Of a DNA stretch of 64,000 nt, positions 25,531-37,238 are shown in pieces. The stretch spans positions 62,001 through 126,000 of the forward strand of contig NZ_MULI01000005.1 of assembly GCF_002939385.1 (NCBI RefSeq), in the 5' to 3' direction. Source of the stretch: Streptomyces sp. MH60 (GTDB lineage Bacteria > Actinomycetota > Actinomycetes > Streptomycetales > Streptomycetaceae). The notes beneath the pieces were generated by a model. It did not search any database. It was not told where the DNA came from and saw only the letters and a list, made by a program, of their open reading frames with translations. A program made the translations under genes and the position numbers. The number at the start of each line of letters is the position of its first letter. Position 1 is the first letter of the stretch.

Positions 25531-26172
25531 ATGCCTCTCATTCCCGAGGAGCCTCAGATTCACGAGAAGGCCCAGGGTCCCCGCGCCACTCCGGCCAGTG
25601 GCCGCACCGCGCCGACCCCCCGCCCCGTACCCGGCCCCCGTCCCGCGGCTCCGCCGCGCCCCGGCCGTCCCGGCCCGGTGCGGCCGGCACCGCCGGCGCA
25701 ACGCGTGTCGCGCGACACGGTCGCGGCCCAACCCGGACCCTCGGGTCCGGCCACCCCGGCGGCCGCCCCGGCCGCCCCAGCCGCCCCGCAGATCCAGTTG
25801 ATCCCGGCCACGCCGGACGGCGCGCTCGACGCCGCCGAAGAGGCCGTGGACCTGCTGCTGGACTCGGGCCGTACCCCCGGCGACGTGCTGGTGATCACCA
25901 CCGGCGAAGTCCACCCGTGGGCGGCCCACGAACTGTCCTTCGGCGATGCCGCCTACTGGGCGCAGCACGACGCGGGCGACGACGTCTTCTACGCCGACGC
26001 CGCCGTCGCGGACCGTGCCGCGTCGCGGGCCGTGGTCGTGGTCGCGCTCAACGGCGGCCCAGAGGCCGCCGCCGTCACCGCCCTGACCGTGGCCCACTCG
26101 CGGGCCGGCGCCCTGCTGATCGTCTGCGGCGATCCGCAGCGGATCAACTCGGTGCTGGGCGCGGGCGTCTGA
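25531..26172 (+). CDS. Conserved hypothetical with Pro/Ala-rich N-terminus and UvrD-C-like end
   Basis: The 213-residue protein starts with about 85 low-complexity residues (Pro, Ala, Arg). The remaining 125 residues resemble the last domain of UvrD/Rep-type helicases: DVLVITTGEVHPW, then GDDVFYADAAVADRAASRAV, VVVVALNG, VTALTVAHSRAGALLIVCGDP. The Walker motifs are absent, so it is no helicase by itself. ATG 25531 is preceded by TAGATA at 25518-25523, which suggests a leaderless promoter. It follows rnhB by 68 bases and ends before a clear hairpin. I cannot assign a role. Confidence 0.7.
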   Translation: MPLIPEEPQIHEKAQGPRATPASGRTAPTPRPVPGPRPAAPPRPGRPGPVRPAPPAQRVSRDTVAAQPGPSGPATPAAAPAAPAAPQIQLIPATPDGALDAAEEAVDLLLDSGRTPGDVLVITTGEVHPWAAHELSFGDAAYWAQHDAGDDVFYADAAVADRAASRAVVVVALNGGPEAAAVTALTVAHSRAGALLIVCGDPQRINSVLGAGV

Positions 26173-26221
26173 CTCCGTTCCGCCGAGTGCGGCGGACGCC
26201 GGTGTGACCCCGGGGCGCTGT

Positions 26222-26252
26222 CCGGAACCCCCCCGTACGGAGGCGGTTCCGG
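26222..26252 (+). terminator. Hairpin after the UvrD-C-like gene
   Basis: CCGGAACC (26222-26229) pairs with GGTTCCGG (26245-26252). It lies between two converging genes. Confidence 0.65.
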
Positions 26253-26368
26253 CGTGCCCGGGTACCCGACGACATCCGGCGCCGTAGCGGATCGGTCGGG
26301 TCACGGGCGAGTCGGGTCGCCCCTCGGGCAGGTCCGCTGTGGCCCCCGAGCCCGGACTTCCGGGGTGC

Positions 26369-26983
26369 TCAGCGGGCCGCGGCGCGGCGCAGCACGTCCG
26401 AGGCGACGCCGCCGGTGCGTGGTGGCGGGGGCGGGGCTTCCGCCGTGGCGAAGGGCTCCGGCGCCGACGCCGCGTTGGGCCGACGCCCGCCGCGGCCCTC
26501 GCCGAGGACCTGCCAGCCGTCCCGGGTCAGCGTGATGTACGCGCCGCAGCGCAGCCCGTGCAGTGTGCAGGCGTCCCGCAGCCCCCACATCCACGCGCCG
26601 TCCTCCTGCGTCCAACGCGCGTCGCCCTCACGGCAGTAGAGCAGCACGGCGGTGCGCACGGGAGTGCGGCGCCGCAGGTCGTGCGGAATGACCCGGCGCA
26701 GCTGGGAGAGCAGTGCGTTGCGGAACATCCAGCCGTCGGCGGGGGAGCGGCGGCTGGTGAACGAGGCGCTGGCGCGCAGTCGTTCGTCCGGGTCGAGTAC
26801 GGCCACGACCGCCGTCGCCGGTTCGGGGCGGTGCCGCGCGTGCAGTCCGGAGACGACCTCGCGAGGATTGCGCAGCAGCGGGATCCCGGCGGCGGCCCAC
26901 TCCGCCGGTTCGAGCATGCGAGTGGCGGAAGCGGCGGACGACGAAAGCGAGGCCGCCGAGGACGGAGCGAATCCGAAGGTCAC
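26369..26983 (-). CDS. Conserved hypothetical protein, unassigned
   Basis: I do not recognise the family. The gene encodes 204 residues from GTG 26983, chosen because AAGGGAGG lies five bases before it; the frame is open further upstream. The first 25 residues are Ser/Ala-rich. The centre (PLLRNPREVVSGLHARH, TAVVAVLDPDERLRASASF, WMFRNALLSQLRRVIP) looks like one alpha/beta domain. It closes with TAVLLYCREGDARWTQED and CGAYITLTRDGWQVLG. The tail is Pro-rich. It diverges from the RecQ gene. No catalytic motif can be named with confidence. Confidence 0.7.
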   Translation of the reverse strand: MTFGFAPSSAASLSSSAASATRMLEPAEWAAAGIPLLRNPREVVSGLHARHRPEPATAVVAVLDPDERLRASASFTSRRSPADGWMFRNALLSQLRRVIPHDLRRRTPVRTAVLLYCREGDARWTQEDGAWMWGLRDACTLHGLRCGAYITLTRDGWQVLGEGRGGRRPNAASAPEPFATAEAPPPPPRTGGVASDVLRRAAAR

Positions 26984-27271
26984 GTTCCTCCCTTCGGCTA
27001 CGCGCCCATACTGCGGGCAGGGTCGGATTCGGGGAGCGCGCACCGCAGCGAAGCCCTGCCGGGTCACGGAGGGGCCGTGCGGGGAGCGGACTTCAATTCT
27101 TCCTGTCGAACTGGGATGCGGCAACGAGCAATTGAGCCCGAGGACCCATATCGGCTGATGTGCGTCCTATATCCCTACCCGGAGTGTCTCCGGACGACGC
27201 ATGGGGCACGGCACGCGTCGCGGTCCGTTCCGGATTCGCCGATTGTCAGTGCCATCGGGTTGCATGGGGGC

Positions 27272-29431
<2,160 letters not shown>

Positions 29432-29490
29432 GGGTTCCGGTCCTCGGAGCCGGTCCGGGACCGCACAAGGTGACGTGTCCCTGCGGACAG

Positions 29491-29499
29491 TTATCCACA
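29491..29499 (+). promoter_or_regulatory. Isolated perfect DnaA box
   Basis: TTATCCACA matches the DnaA-box consensus TTWTNCACA exactly. It stands alone between the recQ-like and DUF4192 genes, just after a small TGTCC/GGACA repeat. One box is not an origin; it might titrate DnaA or regulate the next gene, or be chance. Confidence 0.4.
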
Positions 29500-29539
29500 G
29501 GCCAAAGCGGAGCCTCCCGATCCGCGAGATCGTCGAGTC

Positions 29540-31063
29540 ATGACGAACCACAGCGAAACGACTGGATCCTCCGAGAACGGTGACATCTCGCAGGCCGCAC
29601 AGCCGGGTCGGACGCACCGCGCCCCGCACGAGGGCCCCGGAGACGAACGCCAGGTCACCCTGCGCACCCCCGCCGAACTCGCCGACGCCCTGCCCTACCT
29701 GCTCGGATACCGCCCCGAGGACAGCATCGTCCTGGCCGCCCTGCGCGACAGGGACGGGCGGGGCCGGTTCGGCGGCCGCGCACGGCTCGGCATCCCGGCG
29801 AGCCCGGACGACTGGGCGGGCGCGGCCGGGCAACTGGTCCACGGTCTGGTGACCGGAAGCGAGCGGCGCGGGGTGCGGCCCGAGCAGATGGTCGCCTACC
29901 TCTGCCAGGAACCGGGCCGGGGCGAGACCGGCAGGGACGTGATGGAGCGACTGCGACCGCTGGCCCAGAAGCTGCGCGTCGAGTGCGGCGCCCTGGACAT
30001 TCCCGTCGTCGAAGCACTGTGCATCTCGGACGGACGCTTCTGGTCGTACTGCTGCGACGAAGCGGCCTGCTGCCCGGCCGAGGGCCTCCCCATGGGACTG
30101 CCGGGCACGTCCGTGCTGGCCGCCGCGGCCACCTACGCCGGTATCCAGGTGCGCGGCTCGCTCAGTGAGCTGCGGGCCAGGATGCTGCCCAGGGAGGACG
30201 CGGTGGCGGTCGAGCAGACGGCGGCCCTCGACGCGGCCGCCGCGGTGCTGGTCTCCCGGATCCTCGACGCCGACGGCCGCGCGGAGGTGGCCGAGGAGAC
30301 GCTGGAGGCGGCGGAGCGGCTCATGCGACGCCTCACCGAGGCCCCGCCCGTGTCCGGCGTGCCGGCCGAGGACCTGCGTGACGACCAGCTGCTGGGGCAC
30401 GACGAGGCGGCGGCGTTGATCCTGGGACTCCAGGACCGTACGACACGCGACCGCGCGGCCGCATGGATGGAGGGCGACGAGGCGGCCCCCGCGATGCGCC
30501 TCTGGCGGGCCCTGGCCCGGCGCTGCGTCGGGCCGTACGGCGAGCACGCGGCCGCGCCCCTCACCCTCGCGGGCTGGGTCGCATGGTCCACCGGTGACGA
30601 ACTGGAGGCTCGGGAGGCGCTGGCCATGGCCCTCGGCGCGGATCCCGACTACCTCTTCGCCCGACTCCTGCACCAGGCGTGCAACGAGGGTCTCGACCCC
30701 GAGTCGATCCGCCGCTGCCTGCGCGAGGGCAGGGAAGGCGGCGAGGGCGCGGGAGCCGCCACCGCGGACGACGACGCACACGGCGGTCCGTCCGGGGCGC
30801 GGGAGCCCGTCCGGTCCTCGGCGGCCTCACCGCCCGGCGGTCGGCGTCGCAACCGCTCCCTCTCCCCGCCGCCCCATGCCGTCCGCCGCCGCCCGCCTCG
30901 GGAACGCCGGTCACAGGCCGGAAGGCGGCTCGCCCGGACGGGGCGGGTACGGCGGGGCGCGGAAGCCAAGACAACGGCGAGTGCCCCTGACACGGGTGGC
31001 CGCGGCCTCGGGGACCTGCGCGGGTGCCGCGGGTCGCCCTGCTCGCCGGCGTCGTGGTCCTGA
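29540..31063 (+). CDS. DUF4192 domain protein
   Basis: The protein opens with a 35-residue polar tail, then RTPAELADALPYLLGYRPEDSIVLAALRD. That opening is characteristic of the actinobacterial DUF4192 family, of unknown function. The domain continues through PVVEALCISDGRFWSYCCDEAACCPAEGLPM, whose central Cys cluster recurs in the family, to about residue 390. The last 110 residues are basic, Arg/Pro/Ser-rich and low in complexity; they may be largely non-homologous read-through of GC-rich sequence. The ATG at 29540 has only a weak ribosome site. Confidence 0.82.
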   Translation: MTNHSETTGSSENGDISQAAQPGRTHRAPHEGPGDERQVTLRTPAELADALPYLLGYRPEDSIVLAALRDRDGRGRFGGRARLGIPASPDDWAGAAGQLVHGLVTGSERRGVRPEQMVAYLCQEPGRGETGRDVMERLRPLAQKLRVECGALDIPVVEALCISDGRFWSYCCDEAACCPAEGLPMGLPGTSVLAAAATYAGIQVRGSLSELRARMLPREDAVAVEQTAALDAAAAVLVSRILDADGRAEVAEETLEAAERLMRRLTEAPPVSGVPAEDLRDDQLLGHDEAAALILGLQDRTTRDRAAAWMEGDEAAPAMRLWRALARRCVGPYGEHAAAPLTLAGWVAWSTGDELEAREALAMALGADPDYLFARLLHQACNEGLDPESIRRCLREGREGGEGAGAATADDDAHGGPSGAREPVRSSAASPPGGRRRNRSLSPPPHAVRRRPPRERRSQAGRRLARTGRVRRGAEAKTTASAPDTGGRGLGDLRGCRGSPCSPASWS

Positions 31064-31164
31064 GCTGGTGCGACGCGTCCTCGCGCAGCGCGCGGGAACG
31101 GGCGGTGAGGCGCAGGCCGGAAGGAAGTGGATCAGTACCCGAAGCGGTTGGCGCAGGGAGTGTT

Positions 31165-31188
31165 TATCGTCAGGCAGACGACTATGAT
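31165..31188 (+). promoter_or_regulatory. Palindrome overlapping the Nudix-gene -10 box
   Basis: TCGTC-aggca-GACGA (31167-31181) is an inverted repeat. Its right edge overlaps TATGAT (31183-31188), a good -10 six bases before the ATG. The arrangement suits autorepression by the encoded NrtR-like protein. On the minus strand the half-site ATAGTC resembles NrtR operators. Confidence 0.5.
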
Positions 31189-31194
31189 CGCCGC

Positions 31195-31953
31195 ATGCCC
31201 TACGACCCGTCAGCCTTTCCGCCCTTCGCCGTCACTGTGGACCTGGTCGTGCTGACCGTGCGTCGTCACTCCCTGTGCGCGCTGGCGGTGCGCCGGGGGG
31301 AGCCTCCGTTCCAGGGCCGGTGGGCCCTGCCCGGCGGGTTCGTACGGGCGGACGAGGACCTGGCGCAGGCGGCGGCGCGGGAGCTGGCCGAGGAGACCGG
31401 GCTGTGCGTCCACGACCCGGCCGCGCCCAACCAGGACCACGGCGCCCACCTGGAGCAGCTCGCGACCTACGGTGACCCCGAGCGCGATCCCCGCATGCGG
31501 GTGGTCAGCGTCGCCCACCTCGCACTCGCCCCCGACCTGCCCGCACCGCGAGCGGGCGGCGACGCCAGCAACGCCCGCTGGGCACCGGTCGAGGAACTGC
31601 TGGAACAGAGCGGCTACGGCCGGGCCGGCGAGGCGGTGGCGCCGCTCGCCTTCGACCACGCCCGGATCCTGGCGGACGGGGTGGAGCGGGCCCGCTCCAA
31701 GATCGAGTACTCGTCACTGGCCACCGCCTTCTGCCCGCCCGAGTTCACCGTGGGCGAGTTGCGCCGTGTCTACGAGGCGGTGTGGAGCGTGGCGCTCGAC
31801 CCGCGCAACTTCCACCGCAAGGTGACGGGCACTCCGGGCTTCCTCGTCCCCACCGGCGGTACGACCACCCGCCAGGGCGGCCGTCCCGCTCAGCTCTTCC
31901 GCGCGGGCGGCGCGACCCTCCTCAACCCCCCGATGCTCCGCCCCGAGGTGTGA
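31195..31953 (+). CDS. NrtR-like Nudix protein with C-terminal winged helix
   Basis: The 252-residue protein begins with a Nudix domain: GGFVRADEDLAQAAARELAEE holds most of the Nudix box, ending EETGL. After about residue 165 follows SLATAFCPPEFTVGELRRVY and RNFHRKVTGTPGF, the winged-helix domain of the NrtR regulators of NAD metabolism. Such proteins bind ADP-ribose or its derivatives and repress NAD genes, sometimes retaining hydrolase activity. The essential Glu residues of the Nudix box are visible here, so hydrolysis is possible. ATG 31195 was chosen over an upstream extension because of the promoter-like TATGAT before it. Confidence 0.82.
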   Translation: MPYDPSAFPPFAVTVDLVVLTVRRHSLCALAVRRGEPPFQGRWALPGGFVRADEDLAQAAARELAEETGLCVHDPAAPNQDHGAHLEQLATYGDPERDPRMRVVSVAHLALAPDLPAPRAGGDASNARWAPVEELLEQSGYGRAGEAVAPLAFDHARILADGVERARSKIEYSSLATAFCPPEFTVGELRRVYEAVWSVALDPRNFHRKVTGTPGFLVPTGGTTTRQGGRPAQLFRAGGATLLNPPMLRPEV

Positions 31954-32008
31954 CGCCGGGCCCGCACGATGCCCGAAAAACCGGATATCACACGCTATTC
32001 TGCTACAG

Positions 32009-34066
32009 GTGATCCAGGCCTTCGGACTGACCAGCAACCCTCGCAAGGAGCTTCCGCCCGCCGTCGACGACGTCTCGTTCGAGGCGCGGGCGGGCCGCGT
32101 CACCGCATTGCTCGGAGCATCGGGCGCCGGCAAGACGACGGCACTCAGACTCATGCTCGGGCTCCAACAGGGCCGCGGTCTCACCTACTTCAGAGGCCGC
32201 CCCCTGCACCGCATCGCCCACCCCTCGCGCGAGGTGGGCGTGCTGCTGGGGGACGTTCCGGGCCACCCCGCCCGTACGGTGCGCGGCCATCTCCGCATGC
32301 TGTGCGCGGCGGCGGGCGTGCCCGTCAGCCGGGCGGACGAGGTCCTGGAGTCGGCCGGTCTCCAGAACCTGCGCGACGAACGCCTCGGCACCCTCTCCCG
32401 CGGCATGGACCGACGCCTCGGACTGGCCTGCGCGCTGGTCCCCGACCCGCACACCCTGGTCCTCGACGACCCCGCCGGCGCACTCTCCGCCCAGGATGCC
32501 CGACGGTTGCACGGCGCACTGCGTGCCCACGCCGCCCAGGGCGGCACGGTCCTGTTCAGCACGGCGGACCCCAAGGAGGCCGCGCGCAGTGCCGACCACG
32601 TCGTCACGCTGGAGCGGGGCAGGGTCGTCGCCGACCAGGAGGCGGCGGAGTTCTCCCGTACCCGGCTGCGACCCCGTGTCGCCGTACGCAGCCCGTACGC
32701 CGCCCGCCTCGCCGCCCTGGTGACGAAGGAGGCCCGCACGGCACGCCGTTCCGTCGAGGTGGTCCGCGAGGGCGGCAACCGGCTCGCGGTCTACGGCAGT
32801 ACGTGCGCCGACATCGGTGAGACGGCTTTCCGGCACGGGATCCTCGTACACCAACTGGCCGACGAGGTAGGTGACATGGGCCCCGGGGCCGGTGGGATCC
32901 CGGCAGCCCGGCAGCAGGAGCGACGGGCGGCGGACGCCGATCGTGCGCAGGACGCCGAGACGTCCGGCACGCCGCGCCCGTCACCCGCCACGGAGGAAGA
33001 CGCAGCCGCGGACACGGCCGGAGACCCTGACGGCTCCGCACCCGGTACCGTCCTGCACAGAGCCCCTGGCCCCCGCCAAGCCCTCGCCCCCGGCGACCGC
33101 CCCGGACCTCCCGGACCCTCCGGACCTCCCGGACCCCCCGGACCCTCCGGACCCCCCGGACCCCCGGGATCCCCCGGGCCCTCCGCACCCGACGCCGCCC
33201 CGCCCCGCGCCCCGCGCCACTCCAGCAGCCTGATCCCCGGCAGCGCGACGGCCCGGGATACGGACGCCACGCTTCCGCCCCCCATCTCCGTCCGCTCCGC
33301 CCCCAGCCCCCTCCGTCCGCTGCGCTACGAACTCCGTCGTGCGGCGGGGGTTCGTACCGGGTTCGTCACCGGTGCGGTCGTGCTCCTCGTGTCCGCCGTC
33401 ACCGCCGTGATCCTGGCCCGTGTCGGACACACCCCGCAGCCGCGGCTCCTGGCCGCGTGGCCGCGGGAGCTCCCGCTGCCGCCCGCCGCACTCGGCGCGG
33501 GGCTGCTCGGCGCCCTCGCCTTCGGCGACGAGTTCCGCCATCCCGCCCTGGCGGCGGACCGCGGCACCGTGCCCCGCCGCATGGGCCTGCTGACCGCCAA
33601 ACTCCTCGTCTCCGCCGCGACCGCACTGCTGCTGGCCGCCCTGACGGTGGGGTGCGACGCCGAGCTGCTCCGTCTCTTCTACGGCCCGGAGCTCGCGGAG
33701 GTCCCCGCCGACTGGCCCGCGCTGAGCGCCGGTTGGCTCGGACTCGTCGTCGGGTGCGCCTGGTCCGGAGTGCTCGCCGCGGGTGTCTTCCGGTCCACCA
33801 CCGCCGGGCTGGCGGCAGTGGTCGCCGTCCCGGTCGTCGTCGTACCGCTCGTACAGAAGGTCTGGACGGGCCCGTCCGTGCGGACGGCTGCCGGGTTCCC
33901 GATGCGGGTGCGCGAAGTCCTGCTGACCCAGTGGCCGTTCGGCGGGGAGCGGTATGTGGCCGAGATCCTGCGCCTGATCGCCCAACCGGTGAGCGGCGCA
34001 ATGACGTTGTCGCTGACCGCTCTGCTCTGCGCCTATCTGCTCACGACCTTGCGCAGCAGGGTTTGA
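32009..34066 (+). CDS. ABC transporter: ATPase, collagen-like linker and permease in one chain
   Basis: The 685-residue chain joins an ABC ATPase (about residues 1-240) and a membrane part with about six hydrophobic segments (430-685). Walker A is GASGAGKTT near 37. The signature reads LSRGM instead of LSGGQ. Walker B is LVLDDPAGAL near 150, with Asp where the catalytic Glu is normal, so hydrolysis may be slow. Between them lies a disordered linker with nine Gly-X-Y triplets (33104-33184). A TATTCT box at 31996 lies 13 bases before the GTG, suggesting a leaderless message. Substrate is unknown; the arrangement recalls exporters of the ABC-2 type. Confidence 0.82.
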   Translation: MIQAFGLTSNPRKELPPAVDDVSFEARAGRVTALLGASGAGKTTALRLMLGLQQGRGLTYFRGRPLHRIAHPSREVGVLLGDVPGHPARTVRGHLRMLCAAAGVPVSRADEVLESAGLQNLRDERLGTLSRGMDRRLGLACALVPDPHTLVLDDPAGALSAQDARRLHGALRAHAAQGGTVLFSTADPKEAARSADHVVTLERGRVVADQEAAEFSRTRLRPRVAVRSPYAARLAALVTKEARTARRSVEVVREGGNRLAVYGSTCADIGETAFRHGILVHQLADEVGDMGPGAGGIPAARQQERRAADADRAQDAETSGTPRPSPATEEDAAADTAGDPDGSAPGTVLHRAPGPRQALAPGDRPGPPGPSGPPGPPGPSGPPGPPGSPGPSAPDAAPPRAPRHSSSLIPGSATARDTDATLPPPISVRSAPSPLRPLRYELRRAAGVRTGFVTGAVVLLVSAVTAVILARVGHTPQPRLLAAWPRELPLPPAALGAGLLGALAFGDEFRHPALAADRGTVPRRMGLLTAKLLVSAATALLLAALTVGCDAELLRLFYGPELAEVPADWPALSAGWLGLVVGCAWSGVLAAGVFRSTTAGLAAVVAVPVVVVPLVQKVWTGPSVRTAAGFPMRVREVLLTQWPFGGERYVAEILRLIAQPVSGAMTLSLTALLCAYLLTTLRSRV
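33104..33184 (+). repeat. Collagen-like Gly-X-Y repeat in the ABC fusion
   Basis: Nine in-frame triplets (GPP, GPS, GPP, GPP, GPS, GPP, GPP, GSP, GPS) occupy residues 366-392, encoded by a C-rich GGACCTCCCGGACCC-type repeat. Confidence 0.85.
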
Positions 34067-34114
34067 CGCCCTTGTCCCACCCTTCCGTTCCGACCGTGTG
34101 CGCAACTCCCCGGG

Positions 34115-34137
34115 GAAAGCCCATTTCTTTCCGATAA
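34115..34137 (+). promoter_or_regulatory. Possible WhiG-type promoter of whiH
   Basis: TCCGATAA (34130-34137) resembles the GCCGATAA -10 element used by sporulation sigma factor WhiG. GAAA (34115-34118) could be the -35 element, but the spacing is shorter than the usual 15 bases. whiH is a known WhiG target in Streptomyces coelicolor. Confidence 0.4.
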
Positions 34138-34229
34138 GGCGTCAATTGCGACGGGGTGAGCGATCACCCTTTCGTGTGCTTTTCACCAAAGACCTCAAGG
34201 GAGTTGGGATCAGCGCCGACAAAGGATGC

Positions 34230-35117
34230 GTGAGTACCCTTGCGCACACCATGATGACCGCCGCCCGTTCCGCCGACTCCGGCCTCGCGAACCCGGGCGA
34301 ACTCGACCGCTACCCGTACGCGGAGACGCCTTCCGTCGACCGCGTCGGGGCGCCCTCCTGGGAAGGGGTGGAGCCCGAGCTGGGCCGCGTGGGCCGGCGC
34401 ACCGCGGGCAACCGTGGCCGCGGACTGCACGGGCAACTCGTCCAGCAGCTTGGCCAGATGATCGTTTCGGGCGACCTGGGCGCCGACCGCCCGCTGGTGC
34501 CCGAGGAGATCGGGCAGCGTTTCGAGGTCTCCCGCACCGTGGTACGGGAGTCCCTTCGCGTGCTGGAGGCGAAGGGGCTGGTCAGCGCCCGTCCCAACGT
34601 CGGCACCCGGGTGCGCCCCGTCAGTGACTGGAACCTCCTGGATCCGGACATCATCGAATGGCGTGCCTTCGGCCCGCAGCGCGACGACCAGCGTCGCGAG
34701 CTGAGCGAGCTGCGCTGGACGATCGAGCCGCTGGCCGCGCGCCTGGCCGCCGGGCACGGGCGTGAGGACGTCCAGCAGCGGCTCTCCGACATGGTCGGGA
34801 TCATGGGCCACGCCATGGGGCAGGGCGACGCGCTCACCTTCTCGCGCGCGGACGCCGAGTTCCACAGCCTGCTGATCCAGGTCGCGGGCAACCGGATGCT
34901 GGACCATCTCTCCGGGATCGTCTCCGCGGCACTCCATGTCTCCGGCGGCCCGGTCACGGGCTGTGACCGGCCGAACGACGTGTCGCTCGCGCAGCACGGC
35001 AGGATCGTCGACGCCCTCGCCACCGGCGACGGCGCGGCGGCCGAGGCGGCCATGCGTCAGGTTCTGACCGTCCACCCCGAGGTGGAACGCGTGGTGCCCG
35101 CCCCTCGCGAGCACTGA
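34230..35117 (+). CDS. whiH: Sporulation regulator WhiH, GntR/FadR family
   Basis: WhiH is needed for aerial hyphae to form sporulation septa. The gene encodes 295 residues. The GntR winged helix covers about residues 60-130 (GLHGQLVQQLGQMIVSGDLG, then FEVSRTVVRESLRVLEAKGLV). The FadR-type effector domain follows from about 150 (ELSELRWTIEPLAARLAAGH). I recognise the sequence and its place directly before hrdB from S. coelicolor. GTG 34230 is used; AAAGGA stands only three bases before it, so ATG 34251 or 34254 remains possible. A long terminator follows. Confidence 0.9.
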   Translation: MSTLAHTMMTAARSADSGLANPGELDRYPYAETPSVDRVGAPSWEGVEPELGRVGRRTAGNRGRGLHGQLVQQLGQMIVSGDLGADRPLVPEEIGQRFEVSRTVVRESLRVLEAKGLVSARPNVGTRVRPVSDWNLLDPDIIEWRAFGPQRDDQRRELSELRWTIEPLAARLAAGHGREDVQQRLSDMVGIMGHAMGQGDALTFSRADAEFHSLLIQVAGNRMLDHLSGIVSAALHVSGGPVTGCDRPNDVSLAQHGRIVDALATGDGAAAEAAMRQVLTVHPEVERVVPAPREH

Positions 35118-35188
35118 CCGCTTCCGCCGAACGGCGCGGTCCGGACACGCCAAACCCCTCCTGTGGCAGTGGCCGGCCGCCGCCGTCA

Positions 35189-35234
35189 CCGTCGGACCCC
35201 GCGGAACCGCTGATGGTTCCGCGGGGTCCGACGG
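35189..35234 (+). terminator. 20-bp terminator stem of whiH
   Basis: 35189-35208 pairs perfectly with 35215-35234 around the loop gctgat (CCGTCGGACCCC... against ...GGGGTCCGACGG). It separates whiH from the hrdB promoter region. Confidence 0.92.
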
Positions 35235-35540
35235 TCTGATGAAAGACTGAGCCTTCCCGGTGTGGCCGGAACGCATGAGTCGATGACCTTGTTCATCCAC
35301 ATCTGACCGGTTTTGATCGCTTATGGGGTGTGACTCGGGCCACGCGGATTGGGCGTAACGCTCTTGGGAACAACACGATGACCTAAGAGGTGACAGCCGC
35401 GGAGGAATACGGACGCCGTTCACGGCGCTGTGCATCTCCCCGGCCCGCCCGCACCGTCGGCCCATCCCAAGCCGGTGGTCGGCCCCTGTCCGCCGTGGAC
35501 GGGGCTGGAAGCCGTTTTTCAACGTTCCGAGAGGTTGTTC
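35235..35540 (+). promoter_or_regulatory. hrdB promoter region
   Basis: About 300 bases between the whiH terminator and hrdB are less GC-rich than the coding regions. GGGAAC (35366-35371), with GGT 18 bases further, is a candidate for the sigma-R type promoter (GGGAAT/GTT) known for hrdB in S. coelicolor. The match is partial. I could not fix the vegetative promoter. Confidence 0.4.
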
Positions 35541-37073
<1,533 letters not shown>

Positions 37074-37125
37074 GTCGCGGCAGGCAGTACGAGCGGACGG
37101 TACGACAAGCCGGTACGAGTGACGG

Positions 37126-37157
37126 AGGCCCGGTCCCGCCTGGTGCGGACCGGGCCT
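37126..37157 (+). terminator. Terminator of hrdB
   Basis: AGGCCCGGTCC (37126-37136) pairs with GGACCGGGCCT (37147-37157), 53 bases after the stop. Confidence 0.88.
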
Positions 37158-37238
37158 TCGCGCTGGGCAGCGGGTGCGCGACACGGCGTACTGGATCACT
37201 CTGGGTGTCTCATGACCACCTAGGAGTGAGGAGCCCGC

